Positions 63,501 to 64,000 of a stretch of DNA of 64,000 nucleotides are shown here, one piece after another (positions within the stretch are counted from its first letter, which is position 1; every line of letters starts with the position of its first letter). A program made the translations under genes and the position numbers. The notes under the pieces are model-generated. The model had not been told where the DNA came from and did no database searches. It saw only the letters and a program-made list of their open reading frames with translations. Source of the DNA: Clostridiaceae bacterium (lineage in GTDB: Bacteria; Bacillota; Clostridia; Oscillospirales; Butyricicoccaceae); contig QXXE01000002.1 in NCBI GenBank assembly GCA_009911355.1, positions 62,001 to 126,000 of the forward strand. Reading direction: 5' to 3'.

Positions 63501-64000
63501 CCACTTGGGGTAATCGCCGTCCAGACGTGGCACCCAGATTGCCGCGCTCAGGTCGACCGGCTCCGTGAAGGTGACTTCAACGTGCTCGTTGCTGCTCCAA
63601 TTGCGCGCTGTCCAGCTGGTCTTGTAGTCGCCGTCGATCAGCTGCCCGGGCTGGAACGTGCTGTCCGAAACATTCTTCGGGTCCAGCAGCCGGATACTTT
63701 TGATCTGATCGCGCGGCACACGCGCTCCCTCGGCAGGGATGCCTGCGGGCTCGCTGTAATCGACCGCCTTCGGCGTGCCTGTCACGATGTTCGACGCGGG
63801 GCTCACGCCCATACTGTTGTGCGCCGTTACATATATGTAGTAGGTTGTGCCGTTCTCAAGTCCGGTAATGCTTGTGCTGGTCGTGGTCAGGCCGTCAGCC
63901 GCCTTTGTATAGGTATTCAGCGCGGCGTTTTCCTGATCGGTGTAATAGACCGCATAGTCGGTTGCGTTCTTGCCCGCCTTCCAGGAAACGTCCAGCTGCG
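60498..64000 (-). CDS. large secreted M60-type zinc metalloprotease, 5' end outside window
   Basis: At least 1166 residues; the start lies beyond 64000. The first visible part is a fibronectin type III domain (DVSWKAGKNATDYAVYYT). A discoidin-like F5/8C domain follows (LIDGDYKTSWTARNWSS). The peptidase domain has GWGIAHEIGHNMDKLG, the HExxH zinc site, with a further Glu 8 positions on, as in M60 (enhancin-like) proteases that cut mucins. Further Ig/FN3-like domains follow to the end. The stop overlaps the SLH gene's start. No SLH or sortase motif is in this protein itself. Confidence 0.88.
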   Translation of the reverse strand, partial: QLDVSWKAGKNATDYAVYYTDQENAALNTYTKAADGLTTTSTSITGLENGTTYYIYVTAHNSMGVSPASNIVTGTPKAVDYSEPAGIPAEGARVPRDQIKSIRLLDPKNVSDSTFQPGQLIDGDYKTSWTARNWSSNEHVEVTFTEPVDLSAAIWVPRLDGDYPKWLRAYAVRVWLEGDGDDFQDTDKLPGRLIVPDPTGGGVDRYALGSDSDMQTWPGVRGNPAQSNFAILPFGPLKGITKIQVAVEQMSYNLTSMSELIFLTYDEETDVPTLIEKLFTDKTFTALKDTAMAEEIARIEGLLDAHENYYLYPDSYRDELALAKKLLAGEQNDGVVLEGLHTTAGTQKYGQGGSVLQPLGVAAQAGKTVTVYADIPAGETVELFATQANAEASAWKKSLGTLSSGRNVITIPKIGSQAGTSGGSLYYKYAGTQASEIKLHVRRGADIPVLDVVDWYTMSEAQRDKAISDYVAELSSYDCGTSAGDWNNVTEISTPTVLLSIPASSVKSANAEKLENSVLAWEDIMYICRSTQGIDAVREHSGQMAERQNIRCMQMFEGAFMYAAGEHIGIGAGSCAGMVNGTPVPTGGIPANGSNGLFGWGIAHEIGHNMDKLGKAEITNNIYSLMVQTYDGKQNTLASRLEKSNKYPAIFTKVAQQYAGASGDVFVQLGMYWQLHLAYDGGTSPDQGFFNEFMTAWKNGTYTAGVTSYDDKVALTAAGVTGKNLTEFFKRWGMVLSESTEAELNGKATEDRAIWYLNDQSRRDRLNKVAGVNQNATVSVKAEMAKTETGEASKTDVKLTITPSGINSGKVQGYEILRNGTPIDFIIAGENGSATYTDAIGSANHRTFKYAVKAYDSLGNQFAEAEADPEIRIAYDMTLKADEYESRTVENGTATITLKAETPISGILLDKWTENGEFTVTVTDKDGKTTTACSGTFSEENNQVVDTVGSYLAYLRKPGAADNDTRIWTYDAKTVKITGVPDDATVQLISYAGDDVAFLSGATVGKLAEDYTYTDADNQKQTIKAGTMVVLGTYRGDPVYNTLALKGEFINTPVSDEGEQGAPVQRDVSGEFLMFAEVPKDGEVSDISDGFFLFMPDLEAEKELQEGKPSDCKGESLLPARMKITLYRTDNPDGTGSKRITAETVWIHSPGGTDLPPVELKTEVAE

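Overview
The window is a GC-rich stretch of ordinary chromosome from what looks like an anaerobic, spore-forming, probably gut-associated Clostridia member. An Oscillospirales/Ruminococcaceae-type organism is my best guess. The evidence is strong Shine-Dalgarno sites, sigma-70-type promoters with 16-18 bp spacers, class 1B PyrK/PyrD, a SpoIID protein, a YmfF/YmfH pair, a hexameric glutamate dehydrogenase, and an SLH protein paired with an M60-type metalloprotease. I saw no rRNA, tRNA or CRISPR array, and no intact transposase.

Layout. 0.5-4 kb: thioesterase, pyrK-pyrD, and a histidine-phosphatase/GNAT gene split by a one-base frameshift. 4-10 kb: DUF896-cca-HD-yjbQ operon, comF, a three-gene membrane-protein operon and a convergent CAP-domain protein. 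10.6-14.4 kb: DUF1697, then a small phage-like cassette in which an S24-type repressor faces a divergent operon (52-aa protein, baseplate-like coiled-coil protein, BspA-type LRR protein). 14.4-20.5 kb, minus strand: histidinol phosphatase, a YoaP-type GNAT remnant, Cof-type HAD, TatD, two DUF4177 genes and metG. 21-25.4 kb: DJ-1/PfpI, spoIID, citrate synthase and a patatin-like protein, enclosed by two inverted 346-bp repeats. 26-31 kb: gdhA, phosphohexomutase, a LacI-type regulator. 31-35.8 kb: membrane proteins, a VanX/VanY-like M15 lipoprotein and a small lipoprotein. 36-40 kb: a circularly permuted, frameshifted iPGM and three tandem HAD proteins. 40-47 kb: a 160-bp MITE, an MBL-fold hydrolase and a binding-protein-dependent ABC transporter. 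48-58 kb: a UDP-sugar dehydrogenase, PerR-like Fur protein, HD protein, MATE transporter, acyltransferase, ymfF-ymfH-lgt, folD and a DUF4397 protein. 59-64 kb: an operon for a surface M60 metalloprotease (5' end outside the window) and a secreted SLH protein.

Noncoding content is the most unusual part. (i) Two copies of an element of about 230-290 bp, at 18.2-18.5 kb and 44.8-45.0 kb, have diverged by compensatory base changes in several helices. They look like a conserved structured RNA in operon-internal leaders. (ii) A modular GC-rich repeat family occurs in about 14 intergenic places. (iii) A nearly identical 346-bp repeat pair lies in inverted orientation. (iv) A short MITE is present. 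Two conserved genes each miss exactly one base, which suggests either recent decay or assembly errors.
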